A DNA stretch of 64,000 nt from an uncultured Clostridia bacterium (lineage in GTDB: Bacteria; Bacillota; Clostridia; Christensenellales; Borkfalkiaceae): positions 10,875-74,874 of the forward strand of contig CAMUFJ010000006.1 in the NCBI GenBank assembly GCA_947088135.1, given 5' to 3'. The notes under the pieces are model-generated. The model was not told the DNA's origin and searched no databases. It was given only the letters and a program-made list of their open reading frames with translations. Both the position numbers and the translations under genes were made by a program. Shown piece by piece: positions 14,358-21,974 of this stretch. How positions within the stretch are numbered: the stretch's first letter is position 1; the number at the start of each line of letters is the position of its first letter.

Positions 14358-17300
14358 TTATTCTTCGTCCTCGCCGTCGTCTTTTACGATTTTGAGCTTG
14401 GTCTTTTTCTTAGGTTGCTTTGCTTTCGCGTTCTTACGCGACGCCTTGATCGCGCGCTGTACAATGACCGCAACGATCGCGAACACCAACGCCGCCGCAA
14501 CCGAACCGGAGGCGATCAACAGCCACACGTTCGCGTCCGAACCGCTCTCTTCCTCGGTGGGCTCCTCTTCGTCGTCGCCCGTGCCCAAGTCGTCTTCGGG
14601 AACGGATACGTTGTAAGCCGAGTAATCGAGGAACAGCGTGTTGTCGTTGTACAACAGTGCGATGAGCTGTTCGGAATAGCCCGATTGTTTGTACGAGCCG
14701 TGCGGGTCGCCCAGCTTTTCCTCGTCCTTCGTCGCGTCGTAGCGCAGATAGGTGGGGGAGTCGTAATAGGTGAAGGTGTAATACAGCGCGCCCTCGGTAA
14801 GGTTGTCCTTATCGCCGATCCCCGCCTTGTCTTTGAGTTCCGCAACCGCTTCGTTCAAAACGTCGGAGTAGTCGGAAATGCTTTCCGATTTATAATCGTC
14901 GAAAATCACGTAGCTCTTCTTTGCAAGCCCGTTGCCCTCGCTGTCGTTGCGCGTGCCCGCCCAAACTTCGAGGCGGAAGGTCTTTTGCTCGGAACCCGTG
15001 CGCAGATAGAAGGTAACGTCCGTCCAGCCGTGCACGTTGTCCGCGCTTCCCTTTACCGTAACGGAGGAAACGAATTTCCCGAGCGTTTCGTCGGAAGGCG
15101 CGTTGTAGCGGATCCAACTGCCGTCGAAGCCGCTTGCTTCCTGCAAGTCTTTCACTTCTTGGGTGTAAGCCGCGTCGCCCGTTTTTGTTTTGTCGTAATA
15201 CGCCCAGAACTTGCCGCCGTGCGCATAGTACGCGATCGTTTCGTCGGAAGTGATCTTATTGCCGTTGTCGTCGGTGGCGTAGTTTTGCAGGTTTGCGTAA
15301 TACGCTCCGCCCGTTTCTCCTACGCGGGTGTAAAGCCCGTTGTCCTGCTTGTAGAAAGCGATGTCCGTGCGCTTGTTGAAATCGTCCTTCGAAGGGTCTT
15401 TCGTGCAGATATTGCCCTCGTCGTCGTACCAATAGGTGACTTTCGGAACGATGGGTTTGAGCGTGTCGTTATATCCCTTCTTCGCGTCGGACGTGTCGAT
15501 GAGGTAAACGGACGCCGTCGCGTCTGCGCTCAGCTTCACCCTGAGGGAAATCTTGCGGTAGGAGTTGGCGGAAAGCGTTTCCGTCTTATTGAGATACCCG
15601 TAAGAGGGCTGCGCCTCGTCGCCGTTGTTGAGAATGACGAGGGGTTGGTTGGCGACCTTCGCGGGGTTTTCCTTGTCGTAGAAGACGTTCTGCCACCAGT
15701 CGCTTCCGCCGTTCGCCTGCGGGAGAATTCCGCTCCAAGACTCGTTCTTGTAATTTCTTTGCCATTTCGCATTCAAAAGACCCGCGAACACGCCTTTTTC
15801 TTTGAGCTCTTCCACCGTGGGGTTGGGCGTTCCGTTCGGCACCATGGAGATGCTTCCGCTCTGCACGCCCGTAAAGCTTACGGGAGTTGCGAAGCCTTGC
15901 TCGATGTCGGAGGTGATAGACGCGTCGTCAAATTTTTGGGTGGGGGTCACTTCGCCCGTGAGGGAAACCTTTTTGGCGTACGTGCCCGTCGAAGCGTAGC
16001 CGAACAGCTTGGAGTCGATGTTCTTGATATACTCGAAGTTGGCAAACGCCGCGTAACCGTCGCAATAGTTGCTCTTCGTCGTCCCCGCAACCGCGGTAGG
16101 GCCGTAGGTGAATTTCAAAGAGAAGGTCTTTTGGGAATCCGTTTCGTTCTCCACGAAGAAGAAGCACTGCACCCAGCCCTTGTAAATGTCTTTGTTGTCC
16201 TCGTCCACGTCCACCGTGTTTACGGTAGTGGAGTCGAAGGGGGAAATGCTCGTTTCGTTCACGCCGTCCACAAGGGTGACGCCCGCGCCGCTCATGCCGC
16301 TGCGGATCGAGCTCGTCTTTACAAAGAAGGAGATGAGAATGCGCTCGTCCTTTTGCAGGGTAAACTCGTCGTTCGTCATCGTGGCGGTGAAGGGAGCTCC
16401 GCTCGCGGAGAGGAGCATGATAACGTCGTCGCTTCTGTCGCCGTTGCCCTTAAAGAAACGGTCCTCGAAATCTTTCTCGAAGATATGTTTCAGATAGTCG
16501 TTGCTCATGCCTTTTAGCGTTTCAAAGGTTGTTTGCTCATATATATCGTTCGGACCTTTGCTTACGGGGGCCTTGCGCTCCTCGTTGCCCGAGAGCTCCG
16601 TCGTTTCGTCAGCGGTCACGTTGCCCGACGGCAGATATTCGAACGCCGTGTCCCCTTTGAGGTCGAGGGAGTACGTTCTTTCTTCGTCCGATTTCGTTCC
16701 CGTCGCGTCGAAGGTCTTTTCTTCCTTTTCGCTCGTGAGGTCGCAGTTCTGCTCCACGTCGGGGAAGCTTTTCGCGTCGATGATCTTGCAGGAAACGTCG
16801 TCGAAGAAGGCGTAGCCGTTCACCGCCTCGTAGCGGTTGTCGGAAGAGCTTTGCCCGAGCCCGAGCACGATTTTAAAGGTGCTCGTCGCATAGGTGTTCG
16901 CCTGTACGTAAACGGTGTACTTCTGCCACTCGCCCTTGGTGTTGATGTTTTTAATCTGCATTTGGTCGAGCGTCGTTCCGCCCACCGTGTTGGTAACGCC
17001 GATATACGCGCCCGCATAGTTTTCCACGGCAATGCCGTCGGGGTGCTCGGCGGGAATCGTTTCGTCGCCCTCCGTCTTGTCGGTGTCGTAGCCGTAGTGG
17101 TACAGCTCGTCCGTTCTCACCCAAACGGAAACTTCCGCCGCAGTGCCCGCTTCGAGCGTAATGGTCGTGCCCGAGGTATAATACTGCCCCGTACCCACAA
17201 CGTTGTTGGTCTTGGTGTGGTTGTGGATCATGAGGAGGTGATTCTCGTCCTCGATCGCGCCCTCGCCCTCCGTTGCGTGCGCGGGAGCAAGCTTTTTCGT

Positions 17301-17852
17301 GTCTTCCTTCGCGAAATACTCGGAAAGCGCCTCCACGTCCTCGAAGTCCATGGAGTAATTGTATTTGTCGAAGAGCTTTTTCTCTTCGGAGTCGGAAGCG
17401 AGATTCTTGATATCGTCCTTTTTATCTTCTAAAAATTTCAAACGGTCGTAAACGGTCACGTCATCGTCCGTCCAATGCGCGAACGCGTCCGCCACGTCGG
17501 TAAACTCTCTGCCCGATTTGGTCAAATCGTTGAATTCGTCCAAATTGAGAATGCCCGAACGGGTGTCGGAGGAAGGAGAGCCGGAGGTAAACGACCAGCT
17601 TGTGGGCGAATAAAGGAAGGTACGCTTGTCCTCCCGTTCCGTTTCCTTATCGGAATAGAATTCGAAATTCCCGTTTTTGAGAAGCTGGGTATCCGTTTCG
17701 GTCGCAACGGGATCGTCCGTATCGTCCCCGTCGTCGTTCTCGTTGCCTCCGCACGCGGCGAGCACCCCCATGGAAAGGGAAAGGCAAAGGGTCAGGGAGA
17801 GCGCCGTAATTGCCCGTCTTTTCCATTTTCCGTTTACAAAAAATTTAGCCAT
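14358..17852 (-). CDS. Very large lipoprotein with carbohydrate-binding-like modules and a C-terminal membrane helix
   Basis: The 1164-residue product starts with a signal peptide ending in the lipobox VLAAC (about residues 30-34) and an Asp-rich linker. At least two or three repeated beta-rich modules follow, each with phrases such as LLKNGNFEFYSD, EVSVWVRTDE, GEWQKYTVYVQ and YAFFDDVSCK. These resemble carbohydrate-binding modules (CBM4/CBM22-like: 'nGgFE ... W ... yt ... v.vW'), but no catalytic motif is seen. Near residue 1110 a transmembrane helix precedes a Lys-rich cytoplasmic tail. A lipid anchor plus a C-terminal helix repeats the design at 2478-4799. It has its own promoter and terminator. 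A surface glycan-binding role is inference. Confidence 0.75.
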   Translation of the reverse strand: MAKFFVNGKWKRRAITALSLTLCLSLSMGVLAACGGNENDDGDDTDDPVATETDTQLLKNGNFEFYSDKETEREDKRTFLYSPTSWSFTSGSPSSDTRSGILNLDEFNDLTKSGREFTDVADAFAHWTDDDVTVYDRLKFLEDKKDDIKNLASDSEEKKLFDKYNYSMDFEDVEALSEYFAKEDTKKLAPAHATEGEGAIEDENHLLMIHNHTKTNNVVGTGQYYTSGTTITLEAGTAAEVSVWVRTDELYHYGYDTDKTEGDETIPAEHPDGIAVENYAGAYIGVTNTVGGTTLDQMQIKNINTKGEWQKYTVYVQANTYATSTFKIVLGLGQSSSDNRYEAVNGYAFFDDVSCKIIDAKSFPDVEQNCDLTSEKEEKTFDATGTKSDEERTYSLDLKGDTAFEYLPSGNVTADETTELSGNEERKAPVSKGPNDIYEQTTFETLKGMSNDYLKHIFEKDFEDRFFKGNGDRSDDVIMLLSASGAPFTATMTNDEFTLQKDERILISFFVKTSSIRSGMSGAGVTLVDGVNETSISPFDSTTVNTVDVDEDNKDIYKGWVQCFFFVENETDSQKTFSLKFTYGPTAVAGTTKSNYCDGYAAFANFEYIKNIDSKLFGYASTGTYAKKVSLTGEVTPTQKFDDASITSDIEQGFATPVSFTGVQSGSISMVPNGTPNPTVEELKEKGVFAGLLNAKWQRNYKNESWSGILPQANGGSDWWQNVFYDKENPAKVANQPLVILNNGDEAQPSYGYLNKTETLSANSYRKISLRVKLSADATASVYLIDTSDAKKGYNDTLKPIVPKVTYWYDDEGNICTKDPSKDDFNKRTDIAFYKQDNGLYTRVGETGGAYYANLQNYATDDNGNKITSDETIAYYAHGGKFWAYYDKTKTGDAAYTQEVKDLQEASGFDGSWIRYNAPSDETLGKFVSSVTVKGSADNVHGWTDVTFYLRTGSEQKTFRLEVWAGTRNDSEGNGLAKKSYVIFDDYKSESISDYSDVLNEAVAELKDKAGIGDKDNLTEGALYYTFTYYDSPTYLRYDATKDEEKLGDPHGSYKQSGYSEQLIALLYNDNTLFLDYSAYNVSVPEDDLGTGDDEEEPTEEESGSDANVWLLIASGSVAAALVFAIVAVIVQRAIKASRKNAKAKQPKKKTKLKIVKDDGEDEE

Positions 17853-17927
17853 ATAACTTCCTTTTTCAAACAGGCGCGCAAAAGCTTACGCTTCCCCGTT
17901 TGCGATTTTTTATAGCGATTCCATTCT

Positions 17928-17956
17928 ATTTTAATATAAAACGCTCGGATATGCAA
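17928..17956 (-). promoter_or_regulatory. Vegetative promoter of the 1164-aa lipoprotein gene
   Basis: On the minus strand, TTGCAT (17956-17951), 17 bp, TAAAAT (17933-17928). Confidence 0.65.
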
Positions 17957-18034
17957 GCAATTCTGCGTGAAAACGCAAAAAATCCGAAAAAAATTACGTG
18001 AAAGGCACAAACTGAATAAGAGCTTGGAGGGATC

Positions 18035-18385
18035 ATGCGTAAGAATATAAAGCTTTTGGGCGGCGGCGCGCTGACGGGCGCGGCAAACGGATTGTTCGGC
18101 GGGGGAGGCGGTATGATCGCCGTTCCCGTCTTGGAAAAGAGCGGTATGGGCGCGCTCTTTGCGCACGCTACGGCGATCGCCGTCATTTTGCCCGTTTGTT
18201 TGGTAAGCGGGGCGATCTATCTGTGGTTCGTGCCCATTCCGGTTTCGCAGCTCCTGCCGGTCGCGCTGGGTATGACGGCAGGGGGGATTTTGGGCGCGCG
18301 GCTGCTGCCCGCCGTGTCCGCGGCGGGAGTCACTTATCTGTTCGCCCTGTTTATGCTGGCGGCGGGCGTGAGGATGCTCTTCTGA
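18035..18385 (+). CDS. TauE/SafE-family transporter, N-terminal half as a separate protein
   Basis: The 116-residue product has three to four transmembrane segments and a glycine-rich start (GGGALTGAANGLFGGGGGMIAVP) typical of TauE/SafE (COG0730) exporters. Those are usually single proteins of about 250 residues made of two homologous halves. Here the reading frame stops after one half and the second half begins in another frame with a 1-base overlap (TGATG). GGAGG lies at 18026-18030. Such split pairs are known in Firmicutes, and the two products would form a heterodimer. Substrate (sulfite, sulfoacetate or another anion) unknown. Confidence 0.8.
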   Translation: MRKNIKLLGGGALTGAANGLFGGGGGMIAVPVLEKSGMGALFAHATAIAVILPVCLVSGAIYLWFVPIPVSQLLPVALGMTAGGILGARLLPAVSAAGVTYLFALFMLAAGVRMLF

Positions 18386-18771
18386 TGGCGTTCATTCTCT
18401 TTGCCGTATGCGGATTTTTGGGCGGTATTCTGGGGGGAATGGGTATGGGCGGCGGCACTGCGCTCATTCCGCTTTTAACTATTTTTTGCGGAGTACAGCA
18501 AAACGTGGCGCAGGGGTTGAATCTGCTTTCCTTTTTGCCCATGTCGCTCTTTGCCCTTACCGTCCACGCGAAAAACGGCTTGCTCGTCAAGGATAAAATA
18601 TGGTGGATCGTTCTTCCCGCGCTCGTCTTTTCGGTGCTCGGATCGCTTTGCGCGGCGTTTTTGCCCGCGCGCGCCCTCCGCAGCGGTTTCGGCGTGTTTT
18701 TGATCGTCCTGTCCTTTACCCGCTTCGTCGCCGCCCGCAAAATGCAGTTAAAAAAACAGCGTTCGGATTGA
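18385..18771 (+). CDS. TauE/SafE-family transporter, C-terminal half as a separate protein
   Basis: The 128-residue product begins with a second copy of the glycine-rich motif (CGFLGGILGGMGMGGGTALIPLL) and has about four membrane segments. It starts at an ATG overlapping the stop of the previous gene by one base, so the two are almost certainly co-translated. Both halves begin with the same G-G-G-x-x-x-P pattern, the internal repeat of the family. The stop codon lies inside the terminator hairpin at 18752-18788. Confidence 0.8.
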   Translation: MAFILFAVCGFLGGILGGMGMGGGTALIPLLTIFCGVQQNVAQGLNLLSFLPMSLFALTVHAKNGLLVKDKIWWIVLPALVFSVLGSLCAAFLPARALRSGFGVFLIVLSFTRFVAARKMQLKKQRSD

Positions 18772-18788
18772 ACCGCTCGCTGTTTTTT
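18752..18788 (+). terminator. Terminator of the split TauE/SafE pair
   Basis: AAAACAGCG (18753-18761) pairs with CGCTGTTTT (18778-18786), followed by Ts. The stem overlaps the last codons of the second half. Read on the minus strand it also follows the small gene at 18792. Confidence 0.75.
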
Positions 18789-18791
18789 CCG

Positions 18792-19004
18792 TTAAAGCTC
18801 GATTCCGCACAAACGGAATTTTTGTCGGTTGGGAAAGGTGATGCTAATGCCGTCTTTTGTCAATTGAACGTTTCCCCAAAAATAATCGGAAATGAGCGGC
18901 GCGAGTTCCTGCAAAAGTTCGCTTGCGGAAAAGCGTTTTTCTTTTGTTGCTTCTTGGTAAGCCGTCGCTTTGTCATTTGTCCAACCGTTAATTTGTTTTT
19001 CCAT
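18792..19004 (-). CDS. Small conserved protein (70 aa), paralogue of the one at 48562
   Basis: The 70-residue product has a polar N-terminus and a conserved C-terminal half: SELLQELAPLISDYFWGN ... GISITFPNRQKFRLCGIE. The gene at 48562-48777 has the same pattern (LLQEIAPLLEDYF ... LVLRFPNGQKFKLSAEE), so the two are paralogues. No membrane segment or known motif is visible; the ending looks like a small beta-hairpin. An AGAGGT site precedes the ATG and a good promoter (19054-19082) drives it. It is divergent from the two-HTH XRE gene at 19134, which may regulate it. Confidence 0.75.
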   Translation of the reverse strand: MEKQINGWTNDKATAYQEATKEKRFSASELLQELAPLISDYFWGNVQLTKDGISITFPNRQKFRLCGIEL

Positions 19005-19053
19005 TTTGTACCTCTTGAAAATATTTTCGGACGCGTATCGTATCCATAGCTCT

Positions 19054-19082
19054 ATTATATGCCTAACTTTTGCCTATTGCAA
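19054..19082 (-). promoter_or_regulatory. Vegetative promoter of the 70-aa gene
   Basis: On the minus strand, TTGCAA (19082-19077), 17 bp, TATAAT (19059-19054). It lies in the 130-bp gap shared with the divergent XRE gene. Confidence 0.8.
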
Positions 19083-19133
19083 GCAAAATTGGCAAACCTA
19101 AGGGAAAATATTGATGGGACGAGGTGCGAATTT

Positions 19134-19586
19134 ATGGAAAATTTGTCGAAATTTGGCGAAAACTTGTCAGACTTGCTTTTAGACGCAAAATACACGGCGA
19201 AAAGCTTTTCGGAAGCGACGGGCATCGACCGTTCGGTCGTCTACAAATATCTGCGGGGCGAGGTGATGCCCACGCTGCCGAATTTGTTGCTGATCGCCGA
19301 TTATTTCGGCTGTTCCTTGGATTATCTTTTGGGGGTCACGGCGGAAAATCCGCCCGTCCGTTTTAAAAAGGCTGTGTCGTTTGACGAGCGGTTTCGGGCG
19401 CTCCTGACCGAGAAATTTCAAACGCGTTACCGTTTTTTACAATACGCCCGCGAAAAGAAGGTGAGTTTTGCCAAGCAAAGCTTGGACGACTGGTATCACG
19501 GGAAACGGTTTCCGTCGGTGGATAGTTTTGTCGTACTTGCGGGATTGTTTCATTGTCCGTTGGATTATTTTGCGGGCAGAGAATAA
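19134..19586 (+). CDS. XRE-family regulator with two helix-turn-helix-like units
   Basis: The 150-residue product begins MENLSKFGENLSDLLLD and has a first HTH (AKSFSEATGIDRSVVYKYLRG, about residues 21-41) followed by MPTLPNLLLIADYFGCSLDYLLG, the usual end of an XRE domain. A second, weaker HTH-like unit runs from about residue 95 to the end (KKVSFAKQSLDDWYHGKRFP, PSVDSFVVLAGLFHCPLDYFAG). The gene at 55784 has the same two-unit design. The start at 19134 is favoured over 19059 because of GAGGTG at 19121-19126 and the match to the paralogue. Divergent from the 70-aa gene, it probably controls it and itself. Confidence 0.8.
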   Translation: MENLSKFGENLSDLLLDAKYTAKSFSEATGIDRSVVYKYLRGEVMPTLPNLLLIADYFGCSLDYLLGVTAENPPVRFKKAVSFDERFRALLTEKFQTRYRFLQYAREKKVSFAKQSLDDWYHGKRFPSVDSFVVLAGLFHCPLDYFAGRE

Positions 19587-19883
19587 GCGCGGAATATCGC
19601 TGATAGACGCAAAGAATGTTTTATTTTAACTTTTTCTGAAAAAAAGTGTTAAATACGCCGAAAAAAGGCAAAAAAAACCTTGTAAAAACACAAATTATTT
19701 TCAAAAAGGGTATAGACAAACCGACTTTCCCGTGTTATAATCGTAACAATAGGGGAGGATGTCGGTTTTTTGTTTTTCTTCATGAAAAACGCGCGGAGAT
19801 CCGGTAACAAAAATGACGGGTGCGCGCGGTATTCTTATATAAAAAGTGAAAGGGATTATTTGGGATAATAATCAAAAGAAGGT
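19587..19883 (+). other. Gene-free stretch of about 300 bases upstream of ppx
   Basis: The first 120 bases are AT-rich with poly-A/T runs and no clear signal. A promoter lies at 19713-19741. Downstream, an AGGGGAGG sequence directly abuts an ATG at 19760 that opens an 8-codon frame, whose TGA overlaps the ATG of a 28-codon frame at 19782. Their bias is not convincing and I do not call them genes. The sequence AAACCGAC near 19718 can pair with GTCGGTTT near 19764, but the loop would enclose the promoter. Confidence 0.4.
19713..19741 (+). promoter_or_regulatory. Vegetative promoter upstream of ppx
   Basis: TAGACA at 19713-19718, 17 bp, TATAAT at 19736-19741; leader of about 135 bases before ppx. 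Confidence 0.75.
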
Positions 19884-21404
19884 ATGCGTATGGAAAAAAT
19901 AGGGATTATTGATTTGGGCTCCAATTCCGCCCGTCTTGTCATCGTGGAGATGCTGGGAGACGGGCATTTTATGGTGGTGGACGAGCTCAAAGAGAGCGTG
20001 CGGCTCGGGCAGGATATGGACAGGGACGGCTTTTTAAAGCCGCAGAGAGTGACGGAAACCATTAAAACTTTGAAAATGTTCAAGCGCCTTTGCGACGCAA
20101 GCGACGTGGACCGCATCATTGCCGTTGCGACGGCGGCGGTGCGCCGCGCCAAAAACCAGCGTTCCTTCCTCGATGAAATTCAGGCTACCTGCGGCGTTAA
20201 AGTCGCCGTGCTCTCCGAAGAAGAGGAGGCGACCCTCGTTTATCGGGGCGTGATCAATTCCATGGATCTTCCCAAGGGCATCATATTGGAGATCGGCGGA
20301 GGCAGTACCAAAATCATCTATTATAACCGCAGGAGCATTCTCCACTACGCCACGCTCGCGTTCGGCGCGGTCACGCTCAACGACCTTTTCAACGACGAAG
20401 GCGTTTCCCCGAAGGAGCAGACGCAAAAAATCGAAGAATTCTTCACGGAACAGTTTAAAAAAATAGAATGGCTTTCGGAGGTGGACGAGGATACCCCCAT
20501 GATCGGCGTGGGCGGGTCTTTCCGCAACCTCTACAAAATGAACAAGATCGTTCGGAAATATCCCCTTAACGTCGTGCATAACTACACGTTCTTGACGGAA
20601 GATTTCCGCTCTATTTACGAAATGGTGCGCGTGCTCGACGTGGAAAAACGCAAGCGCATCCGCGGACTTTCGCCCAACCGTGCGGACATCATGCCCGCCG
20701 CGCTCGCCATCGTCAAGGCGTTTACCGACTATATGCACGTGGAGCAATTCACCATTGGCGGATGCGGGCTGCGGGAGGGCATCATGTTCAATCAGGCGCT
20801 TCCGCAGACGTTGGAACGTCCCATTTCCGACGTGCTCAGCTATTCGCTCGGAACGCTCGTCCGCTTCTACGGGTGCGATATTTCCCATATGGAAAACGTC
20901 GTACACTTGTCTATACAGCTCTTCAAACAGCTAAGGGTACTGCATAAATTCCCCCGCGTCTATTTGAAGGTTCTCAAAATCGCGGCGAGTCTGCACGACT
21001 GCGGGCTTCGGGTGCGCTACTACAACAATCAAATGCATTCCCGTTATATGATCCTCAATTCGGCGATTTTCGGGGCGACCCACCGCGAGATCGTGTTGGC
21101 GGCGTTCGTCGCGGGTTGTCACAGGAAAGAGGATCTTTCTCCCGCCGATTGGGCGCGGTATAAGGACATCGTGACCGACGAGGACATCGATATCGTGAAA
21201 AAGCTCGGCGTTCTCTTGCGCATCGGCGAAAGTCTTGACAGGAGCGGAAAGGGCATGGTAAAGGGGATCAACTGCGACGTATTGGGCGATTCCGTCATCA
21301 TGAAAACGGAGCTTGCGGGCGAAGCTTCCCTTGAAATCCGCCAGGCGCTTGCGGCGGGCGCGGAGTTCAAACGCGCGTTCAAGAAAAATTTGGAAATTTT
21401 GTAA
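19884..21404 (+). CDS. ppx: Ppx/GppA family phosphatase (exopolyphosphatase / pppGpp phosphohydrolase)
   Basis: The 506-residue product has the actin-fold phosphate-binding motifs of the family: IGIIDLGSNSARLVI near residue 6, AVATAAVRRAKN near 82-93 and ILEIGGGSTKI near 135. From about residue 310 an HD-type C-terminal domain follows, with the SLHDCGLRVRYYNNQMHS stretch. Family members hydrolyse inorganic polyphosphate and/or the pentaphosphate alarmone; which one cannot be told here. The gene leads a chain with maf (1-base TAATG overlap) and the mreB-like gene. Two ATGs lie six bases apart; the first is used here. Confidence 0.9.
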   Translation: MRMEKIGIIDLGSNSARLVIVEMLGDGHFMVVDELKESVRLGQDMDRDGFLKPQRVTETIKTLKMFKRLCDASDVDRIIAVATAAVRRAKNQRSFLDEIQATCGVKVAVLSEEEEATLVYRGVINSMDLPKGIILEIGGGSTKIIYYNRRSILHYATLAFGAVTLNDLFNDEGVSPKEQTQKIEEFFTEQFKKIEWLSEVDEDTPMIGVGGSFRNLYKMNKIVRKYPLNVVHNYTFLTEDFRSIYEMVRVLDVEKRKRIRGLSPNRADIMPAALAIVKAFTDYMHVEQFTIGGCGLREGIMFNQALPQTLERPISDVLSYSLGTLVRFYGCDISHMENVVHLSIQLFKQLRVLHKFPRVYLKVLKIAASLHDCGLRVRYYNNQMHSRYMILNSAIFGATHREIVLAAFVAGCHRKEDLSPADWARYKDIVTDEDIDIVKKLGVLLRIGESLDRSGKGMVKGINCDVLGDSVIMKTELAGEASLEIRQALAAGAEFKRAFKKNLEIL

Positions 21405-21958
21405 TGAAGCTTATTTTGGCGAGCGCGTCCCCCCGCAGGCGGGAATTGCTTGCGAAGATCGCCGAATTTCACGTAGAGCCCTCCCGTTTCGAGGAAAAAG
21501 CGGCGGGGCTTTCCGCAGAGCAAACGGCGGCGTATTTTGCGGAGGGAAAAGCGAAAGAGGTGCTTTCCCGTTTTCCCGATTCGCTCGTGCTGGGCGCGGA
21601 CACCGTGGTAAGTCTGAACGGAACTGTTTTGGGGAAGCCCGAGAGCCGCGAACACGCGGCGGAAATGCTTCGCTCGCTCGGCGGGCGCACCCATGAAGTG
21701 ATCACGGGCGTCTGCCTTACGGGGCGGGGCTTTTGCAAAACGCAAACGGTGAAAACGCAGGTGGAGTTTTTCCCGCTCGGCGAAGAGCTCGTCGCGCGGT
21801 ACGTGGAAAGCGGACTTCCCATGGATAAGGCGGGCGCGTACGGCATACAGGACGGTTATCCGCTTGTAAAGGCTTATTTCGGGAGCTACACCAACGTGGT
21901 GGGGCTTCCCGTAGACGAGGTGCGCGAATTGCTCGGCGCAGTAGAGCGATCAGTGTAG
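21404..21958 (+). CDS. maf: Maf nucleotide pyrophosphatase
   Basis: The 184-residue product carries the Maf signatures: LILASASPRRRELL at the N-terminus, LVLGADTVVSLNG near residue 62, GKPESREHAAEMLRSLGGRTHEVITGV near 77-103, and DKAGAYGIQ near 141. Maf proteins hydrolyse non-canonical or excess nucleoside triphosphates (dTTP/UTP type) and are linked to septum inhibition in Bacillus. Length is normal. Its ATG overlaps the ppx stop by one base. In B. subtilis maf heads the radC-mreBCD-minCD-spoIVF region; here it leads directly to an MreB-like gene. Confidence 0.95.
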   Translation: MKLILASASPRRRELLAKIAEFHVEPSRFEEKAAGLSAEQTAAYFAEGKAKEVLSRFPDSLVLGADTVVSLNGTVLGKPESREHAAEMLRSLGGRTHEVITGVCLTGRGFCKTQTVKTQVEFFPLGEELVARYVESGLPMDKAGAYGIQDGYPLVKAYFGSYTNVVGLPVDEVRELLGAVERSV

Positions 21959-21974
21959 AAGCAAGGAGATACGA

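Noticed and set aside
14415..16517. A 700-codon open frame antisense to the 1164-residue lipoprotein gene
   Set aside because: Same shadow effect: biased Val/Arg composition and no start signals.
19760..19883. Two tiny overlapping frames (8 and 28 codons) upstream of ppx
   Set aside because: The Shine-Dalgarno abuts the first ATG with no spacing, and the peptides show no convincing bias or motif.
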